NCBI GenBank assembly: GCA_017163975.1
Contig: JAFFSR010000248.1
Coordinates: 434,001-498,000, forward strand
Source of the DNA: Anastatus disparis
Taxonomy: Eukaryota > Arthropoda > Insecta > Hymenoptera > Eupelmidae
Reading direction: 5' to 3'
Length of the DNA: 64,000 nt
This document shows positions 11,601-23,738 of this stretch, in pieces. Numbering within the stretch: the stretch's first letter is position 1; each line of letters opens with the position of its first letter. The notes under the pieces were generated by a model. That model was not told where the DNA came from and did not search any database. It saw only the letters and a list, made by a program, of their open reading frames with translations. A program made the position numbers and the translations under genes.

Positions 11601-12467
11601 AAATTATTCGGCCCAAAAAAATATAAGGCTCATAAAATATAGAGAAGGAAAAATTATTAGGCCCAAAAAAAGTATAAGTTCCAAAAAATATAAGGCTCAA
11701 GAAAATATAAGACCCAAAAAATATTGGGCACAAGAAAATAAAAGACCCAAGAAAATATAATGTGCAAAAAATATAGAGAAGAAAAAATTATTAAGCCCAA
11801 AAAAATATACGGCTGAAAAAATATAGAGAAAAAAAAATCATTGGGCCCAAAAAATATAAGGCCCAAAAAAATGTATACATCCAAAAAAAATATAAGGCTC
11901 AAGAAAATATAAGGCCCAAAAAAATATTAGGCCCAAAAAAAAGGCACAAGAAAATATAATGCTCAAAAAATATAGGGAAGAAAATATTATTGGGCCCGAA
12001 AAAATGTAAGGCCCAAAAAAATATATGGCTCAAAGAATATAAAGAAGAAAAAATCATTGAGCCCAAAAAATATAAGGCCCAAAAAAATTGCTACTTTTAT
12101 TAAAAAAAGATTAGACACATTTGAAAAGAGCGGAGAACCGGAGAACCGGAGATCCGGATAAAAACGTGGTTTCACGTTAATATAATATAGGATTATATAT
12201 AAGTAAGGGGTCATCCATAAATTACGTAACGCTAAAAATTGAAATTTTTGACGCGGCCACCCTCCATGTCACGATTGGTCACACCAATCACGATACCCCC
12301 CTAAAAATTACGTCACACCCACCATAATAACCCCCTCTTTTTAAAAATAAAAATATTTTTCTAAAATTAAAATTTATTAATTCATTAAAAACACATAAAT
12401 AAATAATTTATTCAAAAAAAAAAACTTAATAAATTTTATATAAAAGTGTACTTTAAATTTATTATTT

Positions 12468-15307
12468 TTATTGTCCTTTTCGAGGACAATGGATCCATTC
12501 TTTAATGTTTGAAATTATTGGTATAGATGTTTCTTCACACTCAAGGTTAGACTCTTTTTGTAATGGTACATCCATTATGTTTTCGATATCAATCCATTCC
12601 GCATCTTCGTTATTGAAACTATCTTTTAATATGCATAAAGCTTCTCCATAACGACGTGTAGCTATATGAACTGGATATGCTCTGCTGCAGGTCATAGTAG
12701 CGGAAAAATCTTTGTGAGTAGTTTTCATATGTTTCGCTGCAGCTTTTTGTGAAGCAAAATACTTTCCACAAATTTTGCAAATTCTATTTTTAACTGCGTT
12801 GAAACAGATGGACAATGCATGTCATAGGGAATCTAAAATTAAAAGTATTAAAAAAAAATAGATTGGAAAATAAATCAAAGTTTTTTAAAACTATAAATTT
12901 TATTTTATTATGTTTATGTTGCAAAATAAATAACATAGTAATAATATTTTTAAATGCATTCGAATTGAAAATTAATTTATTACCTGTCTAAATCCAGGAG
13001 CATGGTGATTAATATTTAGTGCTTGCTGCATAAAGAATGGCATAAATTTACCGACGAGATCTAGTGCCTCTGTAATTTTTTTTTTTTAAATTTTAATTGG
13101 AGGTGGAAAAAATTTACAAGCTAAAATTGTTCGAATTCTACTTCTATGAACTCCACAGCAAGTTTGAGAATCACATTTCACAATTTGTAAGAAATATTGT
13201 GACTCTTGAACATGCAACGCGTACCAAGTAGAATCTATTTCATCATCAATGTCTTTAAAATGTTCATCTTCTATATATACAGATTCAACCTCATAACCAT
13301 CAATATTTAGGTTATTCCATATATCACAAAGAACCTTGGCAGCATATCTGAAATTATCTTTTTTCTAATTCTTCATTAATAATTATACCCTGATTATTTA
13401 GATGATTCCCGGAATGATTATGGGGTAATATTACTCCAGACAGCTCATGTGATAAAGGAGCCATTCGTCGTTCAGCGCGATTATAAGCACTCCTTCCAGG
13501 AGCATTAGTGATAACATACAGTGCATCGAGATCGTAATTTTTAAAATGTGCAACAATGTGTTTTATTACTTTTTCGTAGCGGGGATTTTCATCCGGTCCA
13601 CCATCGACTGAAATAATCATAATTGGTTTCACAAGTCCTTCGCTACTTTTGCATATTGGTTCGAATATTTTAGAATTCAAAAGTCTATCAAAATCGTTTG
13701 CATGCTTATGAGCAGTTGAAGAACTGTGTTTTCCACTACGTATTGATATAAAAGTAGGACCAGAGTACTTTACAGCATCAGTATTTCTCATCCCATTTTC
13801 TTTTATAATATAACCTAAAACAGAAGGTTAAATAATTTGTTTAATTGAAAGTGTTCAATATTCATATACTATTTTCATTTTTATAGAATTAAAAAGTGAG
13901 TACTTTTTATCTTTCAACTTTGAATTTATTTGCTGGATTGAAGTATAAAATAAAAAGTTCATATAATGTTTATGGAAATTGTGTTTTTTAATTATTATTA
14001 CTATTATAAATTTACTTGTAAGTACATGAATAGTTGTCATATTTATTATATATTTTATATTTTTAATTTAAAAAGTAATGCTTTTTTGATGAAATTATAA
14101 AATCAAAAATTATTTTAATTAAAAATTCTAATGTAGTTATACATAGATTTTAATTTATCAATTTTATTAACTTAGATTTTTTAAAAATATTTTGTAACTT
14201 ATGAATAAAAAAATGTAAGAGATAGCATATTATTAGTGAAACGTTACTATATAAATATTAATTAAAATAAAATAATGTACAATAAATGATGTTTAGTTTA
14301 AATTATGAGGTTTGTTAATATTTTTAATCTATACCTGCATATACTGATGGTATCAGCTTATGACGCTCAGCTTTCACCCAATCATGGTCTGGTAATTTTA
14401 TTCGATAATCTAAATGCATGAGGATTGCGGACTGCTTGTTTGCCGCTGTAATTCCTAATGGGATTCGAGACTTGTCATCTTGAGACAAGAAGAAAACTTC
14501 GTCTGGACCCAAAAATGAAGCTGAAGTTTCCACAAATCTAATACTGGCTATTGCAAATTCGGTGTCTATGTGACTTTTATGTTCACTAGTTTGTGCACGT
14601 ATTAGTTTAACTGGTACCGTTTTCACATGTTTTTTGCCTTCATTGGTATTCGCTCTTCGTGGAATTAATCTTAAATAAGTGGCAGACCTACTTAATTGAT
14701 ATCCTAATTTTCTTAATTCAGAATGTGAATCATCTAACGTTTTGCAGGAGCGTATAAGCTCAGATCGCCGATGATCATCTGCTCTACTTCCATGTATTGC
14801 AATATTTGCAATAACATCAAGTAAATCTGAGTACTTTCAAGCGTAGGTCGTCCAACATTAGATTTTACATCTAAAAAACCCGCAGCTTCTGGAAATTTTT
14901 CTTCTAATGCTTCAAGTTTCGCACGTTTAAATTGACAAAATTTTTATTGTCGTGTAGCACTTTTTTGTTTCAATTTTAATTTTTTTTTTTCATCTTCCAA
15001 TTCTTTGCGTAATTTTTTTATCATAATATCTACTTATTCATTTCCTAATCCAGAATATTTTGAAAGCAAAAGGGCAGTAAGTTTTTTTTTCAATCCCAAT
15101 AATATTATTTTGAATAAGATCTTGAGCCGGTGTTTTTATTGTACTTACTTTAGTATTATGAGAAGAAGAAGACACGATATTTTCATTGTTTAATTTTACG
15201 CTACTATTAGAGGTTAATACTTGTTGAGTATTATTATTTTGCTTTTTTTCTTCCGAAATATTAAAATTATCTTCCTCTACCAAACTGTCTTTATTCGATT
15301 TTGGCGT
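12468..15307 (-). pseudogene. DDE-type transposase of the 8.5-kb element (multi-exon, decayed)
   Basis: Reads from 15.3 kb downward. Segments in order: a Ser/Asn-rich N-terminal part (15283-15041, after an acceptor-like CAG at 15310-15308); a region with RSELIRSCKTLDD about 14.7-14.8 kb; FLSQDDKSRIPLGITAANKQ and LPDHDWVKAERHKLIPSVYAG (14626-14335); an intron; MIISVDGGPDENPRYEKVI, NAPGRSAYNRAERRMAPLS and LSGVILPHNHSG (13813-13354); a Cys-rich segment KCDSQTCCGVHRSR near 13.15 kb; and a C-terminal C2H2 finger CKICGKYFASQKAAAKHMKTTH (about 12.71-12.78 kb). The acidic residues of SQDDK and SVDGGPDE are the likely catalytic aspartates. Lesions: frameshifts near 14.62, 13.36 and 12.81 kb, and stop codons near 13.08 kb. 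The family is conserved but I do not know its formal name. Confidence 0.6.
13815..14334 (-). other. Intron in the DDE transposase gene
   Basis: On the minus strand the upstream exon ends TATGCAG and the intron starts GTATAG (14334). It ends TGTTTTAG (13815), with a pyrimidine-rich run before it. Removing 520 bp keeps the reading frame across ...VYAG into YIIKENG..., which joins the two halves of the conserved domain. This supports a real spliceosomal intron. Confidence 0.6.
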
Positions 15308-16000
15308 CTGAAAAAATATATTATAATACAGTACTTAATTTTATAAATTAATAATATTTATTATGTAAGCTCAATAATGTAATATCAGAACACAATTGAA
15401 GGATATCAATTATGCAATAAATTTATAAATGAATCGTTCTTTACGTTCAAGAAGAAATTTGTAAATCAAGCTTTTCTAGCAAAAATTTCTTCTTTCTATG
15501 ATTTTATTTTAGCTGAAGCTACTGCATACAGTTCCTCAGAGGTTTTATTATATGCTTTTAGGCTGCTCCATATCTCATTTGTTTTTTCTTGTTGTTTAGC
15601 AGGCGTCAACAAATCATTGTATCGTTCTTTCACAGCAAAATATAATTCTTAATATATATATTTTTTTTAAATTGCAAACCGTTAAAAAACTAGTACCAAT
15701 TTACGAGATATTCAACTATTATTCTTAGAAAAATTATACGCAATACACCAAGAAGCAACAATTTTTTTTATTTCTGAATTCATTAAAATACTTTTCGTAT
15801 TTGTCTTTTTCTTTGTCTTAAAATAAACGTTATAATTCTCGTCACATAACTGTTGCCTCTCGATCACCAAGCGGCTACTATACGATCTACACGTTACGCG
15901 ATTGACGCATGCGCATTCTATTTTCTCAATATAAAACTGGTGCAAGCAGCAACACACGTGAGCAGTTTCAGCCAATCAGAGCTCAATTCTTGTAGTATTT

Positions 16001-16735
16001 GGCTGATTCCATTCAGATTCATGCAGGCCGTCACTGATCGGATTTTTTTTTCTTCTAAGTAATAAAAATACCTTCTATTATGTATATAAAGATAAAATTT
16101 ACCTCGTAGAACGCTCAAAAAAATTTTTTTTTTTTACTACAGCAATTCTAGTGTTGGATGTAAAAACGAAAATTCAAAAAATGAAAATGAACCTCTACAT
16201 TTAAATGGCTATAGCTCCGTCAATTTTTAACCTTTTTAAGCGTTCTTTTAACGAAAGTGTGCGGAATTTTGTCTAGTTTTAAATGCAATCTCGATTTTTG
16301 TAATACAATTTGATCTCACTGAGTTATTTACAAAAAAACCGAAAAAAGCGATTTTTTTCTAACACGATTTTCTCAAAAACTATATTTTTTTTTTTTTTTG
16401 AAATTTTTATATGATTTTATACATAAAAAATACTAACTTTTAGGGTAGGTGAGAATATGCGATTTTGCCTTATTTTTTTTTAACAGATTTTTAAACGTTC
16501 TTTTTATATTTTCGATTTTAAAACATTGATACCATGGCGCATTGTACTATTTTTCCAACTTTACATGTTCTTACAACTATTTTTATGCTTTTATTTATTA
16601 ATATATCAAAAATATCAACAATAATCTTTAAAATGAACCCCGGATCGAATATTTTGATCAATTAGAACCAAAGTTATGACAATTTAAAGTTTAAAAAAAA
16701 ATGCTGAAACTTTAAATAAATATATTTACTTTGAA
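16001..16735 (+). repeat. Left TIR of the 4.5-kb element
   Basis: Inverted match to 19737-20468, including A/T runs and the segment AAATGGCTATAGCTCCGTCA. A GAATTTTGAATTT tandem repeat follows just inside (16735-16802). Confidence 0.8.
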
Positions 16736-16941
16736 TTTTGAATTTCGAATTTTGAATTTGAATTTTGAATTTAGAATTTTGAATTTTAAATTTTGAATTT
16801 TGAAAAGGTGAGTTTTTTAAATACTAAAATATATTATTTGGTCATTTTCAATGAACAAATAATATGCGATACAATTGAGAAAGAACACTAATGAATTGAG
16901 AACTAATGTGAATAAAAAAATCCGAATTTGAATAAAACCTT

Positions 16942-19378
16942 TCAATTTACTTCTTGCCACTCATGTCTCGAAGTTTTGGCAGTGTAGATTTGGTTTCGTT
17001 CACTTTTCCAACAGTGAATCTTTTGAATACCTTTAATTTCTTTTGCATTTCCTAACCATTCCATTTTTTTTGTCAGTCGAAAAACTTCTAACTCATCCTT
17101 GCGGATAACAAGAATGTTAATCGACGGAGTATATTTTGATACGTGAGTGGCGAAATTTTCAGCGTTTCTAATAAAATCTGCACTCTTCTTGGACAGATTA
17201 TGCGTGGTAGCATAATGTTTAACTAAACCACCAATACCGTCACAAGCGCCTTTACCATTACCTGTTGCAGAAAAAAGCCATTTTCTGTTTACTTTTGAGT
17301 TTTGAAGCTCATAGAATTGATATCTATTTTTAAAATGACTGGCAGCTCCATCGGAAATGGTTATGATTTCATCAAGATCTTGCGCAATATGTTTTTGTTT
17401 TTAGTTATCGATAATTAAATTTATAGCCATTAGGGCATGAGACGAATCATGTTTAATATCGTGAGAGACGGTGACATAACTGACTGTTTTATCATTTCCA
17501 AAAAAGCATACCGACGTAAATATTGATATTTGGTTTTTACTCCAATGATAGCTTTGAATTTCATTTTGAAGCAAAACTGTCCAATTTTCTGCAAAATCGA
17601 CATAAATAACTAATTGGAAGTCATTATTTTTCGCTGAAAGTTTAACCTCTTTAATTGCTATACGTTGAATTTCTTTGACCAATTTATGAGCTCTTACAGT
17701 GAGAGCGCGCTCTCTTAACTCTATTAAGAAATTTTCAATTGTGCTAGTTTTATTCAGTAAATTTGATTTTTCCCAAACACCATAAATTATTTCTTCATAT
17801 AAATCTTCTTCTGTCAAAGAAATTACTTGTAAATCAATAGAATCTCCAATGGGACATTCTTTACATTCTCTTAGTACACATTTCATATTATCTTTTGAAC
17901 AAAAAAGTGAAGAACATATTTTCAATTCCAAATCTGCAATATCTTGTTTATTCTCTTTTTTATAATTATTCAAAGCATCTGACATAAGTTTAAGATTCTC
18001 GCAGTAAACGCAAAGACACGAATCGGTGGGTGGATGTGGTATAACCCACTTCGGTCTTAAAGCGTAGAATGTTGATTTACCAATTTTTGTTTTCATTTCA
18101 GGATTTTCGTCTTTAAGAGCAGGCCGGATTCGCTGTCCTTGTCTAATTGACATTTTTGTTATTTACTCAAGTATTAATCGGTGTATCTGCAAATTGAAGG
18201 TTAAGCGCAATAGATATTATTATTACAAATATTTATGCACAAGAAAAAAAAAATCTATCGCTTTGTTTTTGAGAAAAGTAAGAAACGCGAAAATATTATA
18301 AACATAATCTTTTACTTCGGCGTTCCTTACTTTTCTTAAAAACAAATCGGTAGATTTTTTTTTTTTGTGCATAGATATTCATAATAATAATATCTATTGC
18401 GATCAACCTTTATTTTGAAGATACACCGATTAATACTTGAGTAAATAATAAACAACTCAATTGTTACTTGGTCGGTATCAGGTTCTACTCCGGCCTGCCG
18501 TTAAATAATTGATATATTCCTTTTATACTTCGCGTAAGAGAGCGTTTGACTTTTTTAGTTTTTATACCATTTTCTTTGATAGATACTGTGTCGCTTTTAT
18601 TCGCACTTTGACGAGAACAATTAAAATCATCGTTCAGATAATAATCCTTTACTTTCATTACAATTTCACTATCCAAAGAATGGCCACAATAGTTCTTAGA
18701 CTGCTTGTAAATTTTTTTATTATTTACCAATGATCGTGCTTGATCAATCATATAAATAGTTACATTTGGTAAAACTGATAATAAATAAACTTTGGAAATA
18801 TCACTTGGTATAATACTTAACAATCGCACTTTCTCAAGAAAATTTGAACAATTATCTAATGCAATTTTAATATTCTCAAGCCATTTATCATTTGTTTTAC
18901 ATTCATTATTTTCATTCAATGCGGGCAAATCCGTTATATCGTAGACTTTCATCATTTTACTTGCTATTTGTGAATCAAATGCATCGTTTATTTGTTTTCT
19001 TTTTCGGAGAGCATAAGATTCTCGCATCTTGATATTGATACTTTGAGGCATTTTAATTGGTGAAATGTTTAATTTCAAATTACTTGAAGTCTCGTTGAGC
19101 TGTTCTACCACAGCCTCACTATGAATAAAATCTTTCGAAGATTGTTGACTGCTTGAAGTCGATGAAGTAGGCGCATTTTTCACTTCATCTTATAATATTT
19201 TGTAACACGAAGGGCATACTTTATCTTCTCTAGAGAAAGAAGTATTTGGATACAAGCGCTTCAAAGACTCCGTTAGATCACCTAATTCTCTAAGCGGACT
19301 TTTGGAGCAATCATAAACAACTTTTTTGTGCCTTTCTTTCAAATCTTTGCACTTCATTTTAACAATCAGTGATGCCAT
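16942..19378 (-). pseudogene. DDE-type transposase of the 4.5-kb element, interrupted
   Basis: N-terminal part 19378-19190 (small basic domain ending in CPSCYK) continues in the same frame, after an in-frame TAA at about 19190, through 19183-18485 (Ser-rich linker, then helical DNA-binding-like region). A 276-bp MITE and a disordered junction follow. The C-terminal part runs 18153-16942 with one in-frame TAA at 17401-17403. It has a Cys cluster (CLCVYC, CKEC), then VIYVDFAENW, NEIQSYHWSKNQISIFT, ITISDGAASHFKNRYQF (about 17.35 kb) and GNGKGACDGIGGLVKH (about 17.25 kb). Asp of VDFAENW, Asp of SDGAAS and Asp of CDGIGG are the likely catalytic triad. The pattern recurs in proteins of cnidarian and arthropod genomes; I cannot name the superfamily. 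Removing the lesions would give roughly 700 residues. Confidence 0.65.
18166..18441. mobile_element. 276-bp MITE with TA flanks
   Basis: TIRs CTCAAGTATTAATCGGTG(TATC) on both ends. The whole element is close to a perfect hairpin (arms about 125 bp). It is flanked by TA at 18164-18165 and 18442-18443, as for Tc1/mariner-type MITEs. It lies inside the transposase gene of the 4.5-kb element, making a three-level nest. Confidence 0.7.
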
Positions 19379-19736
19379 TATTGATATTCTGTTCAATGAC
19401 AGATCGAAAAAAATAATTTTTCTTAAACAACTTTATTTTTTATCTTCCTTTTCTTATATTTTTAAACGCGTCAAGTCGTTGATGAGAATGCAAAGAACGA
19501 ATCATCGCCACTTAGTAGTGACATGCGTCAACTCCCTACAAAATAAATTCAAATTCTAGGCGCGAAATTCAAACTGATAAAAAAATTATCTTCTTCAACA
19601 AAAAAAATTTTTATTATAATAATGTACCATAAAAAGAGGATAAATGGTTATATATTCTTTCATCAAAATAACTTTTTTTTTAAATTGAAAAATTTATATC
19701 TTCAGATTTTAATCTTTAACGAAAATTGCGTTTCCT

Positions 19737-20468
19737 CAATGTAAATATCATATTTATTTAAAGTTTCAGCATTTTTTTTTAAACTTTAAATCGTCATAAC
19801 TTTGGTTCTAATTGATCAAAATATTCGATCCGGGGTTTAGTAAAAATTATTGTTGATATTTTTGATATATTAATAAATAAAAGCATGAAAATAGTTGTGA
19901 GAACACGTAAAGTTAGAAAAATAGTACAATGCGCCATGGTATCAATGTTTTAAAATCGAAAATATAAAAAAAACGTTTAAAAATCTGTTAAAAAAAAATA
20001 AGGCAAAATCGCATATTCTCACCTACCCTAAAAGTTAGTATTTTTTATGTATAAAATCATATAAAAATTTCAAAAAAAAAAAAAATATAGTTTTTGAGAA
20101 AATCGTGTTAGAAAAAAATCGCTTTTTTCGGTTTTTTTGTAAATAACTCAGTAAGATCAAATTGTATTACAAAAATCGAGATTGCATTTAAAACTAGACA
20201 AAATTCCGCACACTTTCGTTAAAAGAACGCTTAAAAAGGTTAAAAATTGACGGAGCTATAGCCATTTAAAAGTAGAGGTTCATTTTCAATTTTTGAATTT
20301 TCGTTTTTACATCCAACACTAGAATTGCTGTAGTAAAAAAAAAATTTTTTGAGCGTTCTACGAGGTAAATTTTATCTTTATATACATAATAGAAGGTATT
20401 TTTATTACTTAAAAGAAAAAAAAACATACGATCAGTGACAGCCTGCATGAATCTGAATGGAATCAGCC
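19737..20468 (-). repeat. Right TIR of the 4.5-kb element
   Basis: Inverted match to 16001-16735. Ends GGAATCAGCC at 20468. Confidence 0.8.
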
Positions 20469-20714
20469 ATTTGACTATAAATAAGCTTATTTTTATGGAC
20501 TATTCATATAGACTGTGATTGTATGCACATGCGTGATTAAAAAAGTAATGTATTAAAACTTGGAGCACATGAAGTAAAATTGAACTGTGACATCACGCTT
20601 AAATTTCACCCTCCGTCCCATTCTATCACATCAGGTCACGAAATACATAGTCCCTACCCCCGGTAATTAGCGTGACGTAATTTATGGATGATCCCTAATA
20701 TAATAAAGTAATAA

Positions 20715-21235
20715 CTGAGTCGGAGAGACGGCGAAGGAGAGATGGAGATGGAGACGAAAAGACTAAGACGGAGACGGATGGACGGAGACGGAAAAACGGA
20801 GATGGAGAGTCGGACGCGGAGAGACCGAGACGGCGAGATAGAGATGGAGAGATGGAAACGAAATGACGGAAACGGAAAGACAGGGAGGAAGGAACGGATA
20901 CAGAGGGGCGGAGTGAAAAAGACGGAGATGAAGAGAAAGAGACAGAAAGACGGTGATAGAAAGACGGAGATGAAGAGAAAGAAACGGAGAGACAGAGACA
21001 GAGAGACAGTGACAAAAAGACGGAGACGGAGCGTCGAAGTAGAAGAGATGAAGGGACAGAGACGGTGAGACGGGGAAAAACGATGGAAACGGAGAGACAT
21101 ACATGGAATCACGGAGACGGAGAGACAGAGACGAAGAGGCAGAGACAGAGAGGCAGAGATGGAGAGACATAGACATGGGGACGGAGATAGAGAGACACGG
21201 AGATACGGAGATGAAAAGACGGAGATGTTTGATGG
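20715..21235 (+). repeat. GGAGAC hexamer-type satellite
   Basis: About 0.5 kb of imperfect 6-bp repeats (GAGACG, GGAGAT, GAGAGA). A related patch is at 22378-22470. All ORFs across it, on both strands, are products of the repeat. Confidence 0.8.
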
Positions 21236-21239
21236 ATTG

Positions 21240-22380
21240 ATTCATTTATTTCAGATCATGGGGTTCAACCCCGTATGACCCTTAAGAATTACATATGTAT
21301 ATACAAAAAATTTATATGTAGAAAAACATTTGTAAATTTGACGTCAAAACAATAGTATAATACTATTTAAAATTATATTCGTGTAGACACAGTATATTTT
21401 AGTATTCGGAGTGAATAATACAGACATAATGCATTTAAAAAGTAATTTTTAACGTAGAACTAATCTTCTCGTCGTTCTCACCAGTACAGAAAAGGAAACC
21501 CCAAAAGTCCACATTATATATTTTATATATTTATGGTAGAGTGTCATTACGTAAGTAAACTCAACGAATGTTCAATGTATTCTGCCATTCAGTGCGCTCA
21601 TTCATAAGAAATTTATTGAATAAACGAATTTTTAAGACCTGCGTCATTCCTACTCCAAAACTATTAAAAACATCAACATTATTGTTGATAAAAGAGGCAT
21701 GCTGACAAAACAAAAAAGTTGAGCATCACTGCTGTGCAAACAGTTAGACAAATGATCAGTCTCATGGGCAGCCTAGTAGATGACCTGACCATTGTATCTA
21801 AATTTGCCCGACAGAATTTTGTTGCTAGATATGATGAATTTTGATAAGAAACAATAAAATGTGCAAGTATCATTTTAAAGTTAAGTCGCCTATTTTTAAC
21901 TGAAATCTATCTCAGTTCAAGGCAAAAAGGAGTTACTCTGTCTTCCCAGCCAATATTGCCAAACACGAATCTAACACATGCATTACGAGCACAATAAAGT
22001 TTAAGATTCAATGTTTGTGGCAGATCATCATAAACTACACAGCAATAATCAAGAATAGGAAAGAATAATGCCTCAACCAGCTCCTTTTTAACCTTTCTAG
22101 ACAATGCATGCCTATGAAACTTGAGAGACTGGAGAGAAACAAAAGCTCGACAAACAACCGAATTAACCTGCTTATTTCAATTTAATGAGCTATTAATCCA
22201 GACTCCTAAGTTCTTAACAACATCTGTGTAAGAGATAGGCACATTATTTACCAAGATAGGAGGACATGTAGAAAGATCTATTCTTGATATAAATTGCTCA
22301 CTACCCAAGAAAATAGCCTACATCTTGTTGGCATTTAGAGTAAGCTGATTTTCATCTGCCCACTTCACAACTGCAGCAGA
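21240..22380 (-). pseudogene. Non-LTR retrotransposon fragment, reverse transcriptase C-terminus and 3' end
   Basis: Read on the minus strand from 22380: AVVKWADENQLTLNANKM is the conserved RT segment near the thumb. After several stops comes EALFFPILDYCCVVYDDLP and the Arg/Asn-containing CARNACVRFVFGN (22104-21907), typical of the post-RT region of Jockey/R1-like LINEs. A decayed tail follows. The end near 21240 carries a stem-loop (GGGTTGAACCCC) and AATAAATGAATCAATC-like repeats, as in LINE 3' ends. The upstream part is replaced by the GA/TG simple repeats at 22.38-22.76 kb. Confidence 0.65.
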
Positions 22381-22585
22381 TGGAGAAATGGCGACGGAGA
22401 GACAAAGAGAAAAAAACAGAGACACAGAGATGGAGTGACGGAGATGGGAAAAGAGATGGAGATAGAGAGGCAATTGTTCTGTATGTGTATGTGCATATGT
22501 ATATATGTGTATATGTATGTATGTATATGTGTATATGTATGTGTGTATATGTTTATGTGACATGTATATGTGAAAATGTACATGG

Positions 22586-22648
<63 letters not shown>

Positions 22649-22765
22649 TATATGTGAATGTGTGTATATGTATGTATGTATGTATACATGTGAATGTGCG
22701 TATGTGTATGTGTATGTGTGCATATGTGTAGCTGCAAGGGCGTAAGTGTATATATATGTGACAAT
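22378..22765 (+). repeat. GA-rich patch followed by TATG/TA microsatellite
   Basis: GA repeats (22378-22470) grade into (TATG)n/(TGTA)n and a pure TA run at about 22589-22640. All ORFs here (His/Thr/Tyr/Ile strings) are repeat artefacts. The region 22,766-23,340 is AT-rich with no gene seen. Confidence 0.8.
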
Positions 22766-23334
22766 TATGCAAACGATATTTCCGAGAGAGAAAAAAAGGC
22801 TTAATTCTCTACATTAATATGATAGTAGTAACATAATATAAGATTATACATAAGTAATATAATAACTAGCAAAAAATACCTCGCTCCTAACGTCGCTCGG
22901 TTAAATTTTCATATATTATATTATTATGTATAAATTAGCCAATTTTAAAATGAAAAAGAATCAACGCAACTTATGAATTGTGGTATTGTAGTTTTGTACT
23001 AAATTAAATTTTTCTATTTTTATAAAAAAGAATAATTAAAGTTACAATGTGCATAAAAATTGTTTAAATACAAATTATATAATGATGAATTAAGAATTTG
23101 TTCTACTAAATTGCATTTGAATAAATAAAAAAATATAATAGGAATTTTTTCTTTTTAATCACGTGTTTTAATCACGAACAATGAAATAATCAAAAACAGT
23201 ATTTGACGTTTACTAGAACTAACAACTGCACGAAGAAAAGGAAGTATTGTTAAAATAGGTTGTAAATCAAGTATATCTAATTTATGTATTAAGGTAATTA
23301 AAAAAAGAGTGACGATATAATTTCAATTAGTACC

Positions 23335-23738
23335 CTACTGAAAAATATATATGAGATCTCATATGAGATCTCATTTATATTTTACATTTTCAACCCCACT
23401 AAAAAATATATATGAGATCTCATATGAGATCTCACATGCGATCTCAAATGAGATCCCACATGAGATCTCATATGCAATCTCATATCAGATCTCATATGAG
23501 ATCCCGTATGAGATCTCATATATATTTTCTATTTTCAACCCTACTGAGAAATATAAATGAGATCTCATATGAGATCTCGCATGAGATCTCATATTACAAT
23601 CTCATATGAGATCTCATATGAGATCGCATGTGAGATCTCATATGAGATCTCATATATATTTTTTAGTAGGGTTGAAAATGTAAAATATAAATGAGATCTC
23701 ATATGAGATCTCATATATATTTTTCAGTAGGGTACTAC
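23335..23738. repeat. Palindromic array of ATGAGATCTCAT units with inverted ends
   Basis: Roughly 400 bp of tandem GAGATCTCAT palindromes, each holding an AGATCT hexamer. The block is bracketed by inverted copies of AGTACCCTACTGAAAAATAT, and a second inner pair (TTTTCAACCC/GGGTTGAAAA) sits inside. The block could fold as one hairpin or as a ladder of small ones. ORFs across it (MRSH repeats) are artefacts. Confidence 0.85.

Larger units (their letters stand above)
9565..12095 (+). repeat. Degenerate GGCCCAAAAAATATAA repeat tract
   Basis: Dozens of imperfect copies of a unit like AAATATAAGGCCCAAAAA, dense from about 11,280 to 12,090 with traces at 9,570-9,650. The tract is split by the fold-back element at 9,656-11,071. 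No coding signal beyond composition-driven Phe/Leu/Ile strings on the minus strand. Confidence 0.65.
16001..20468 (-). mobile_element. 4.5-kb DNA transposon with ~735-bp TIRs, nested in the 8.5-kb element
   Basis: Long inverted arms (16001-16735 and 19737-20468) start GGCTGATTCCATTCAG on each strand and are closely matched throughout. ATTT flanks both ends (15997-16000 and 20469-20472) and may be a 4-bp target duplication. The unique core holds one minus-strand transposase gene (19378-16942) interrupted by a MITE. The element separates the host transposon's gene from its right TIR, so it inserted later. Confidence 0.75.
12207..20695 (-). mobile_element. 8.5-kb TIR DNA transposon with intron-containing transposase
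   Basis: The ends GGGGTCATCCATAAATTACG (12207) and, on the other strand, GGGATCATCCATAAATTACG (ending 20695) are terminal inverted repeats. Both are flanked by TAA (12204-12206 and 20696-20698), a possible 3-bp target duplication. Inside, on the minus strand, is a multi-exon transposase gene (12.47-15.3 kb). A second transposon (16001-20468) has inserted between that gene and the right TIR. I recognise the transposase as a conserved DDE-type family seen in invertebrate genomes but cannot name its superfamily. Confidence 0.65.

Noticed and set aside
11657..12214. Minus-strand ORFs with repeated FFGLNDFFF and YIFLGL strings
   Set aside because: Direct translation of the GGCCCAAAAAATATAA repeat tract; composition only.
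15712..16118. Cys-rich minus-strand ORFs near the junction of the two transposons
   Set aside because: They cross the boundary between the outer element and the inner TIR, so they are chimeric chance frames.
20654..21245. Several long ORFs on both strands (Ser/Leu-rich and Arg/Glu-rich)
   Set aside because: All are translations of the GGAGAC-type satellite.
23351..23609. ORFs encoding MRSH repeats
   Set aside because: Translation of the ATGAGATCTCAT palindromic array.
23335..23738. CRISPR-like regular repeats
   Set aside because: There are no unique spacers; units are contiguous palindromes in a eukaryotic repeat context.
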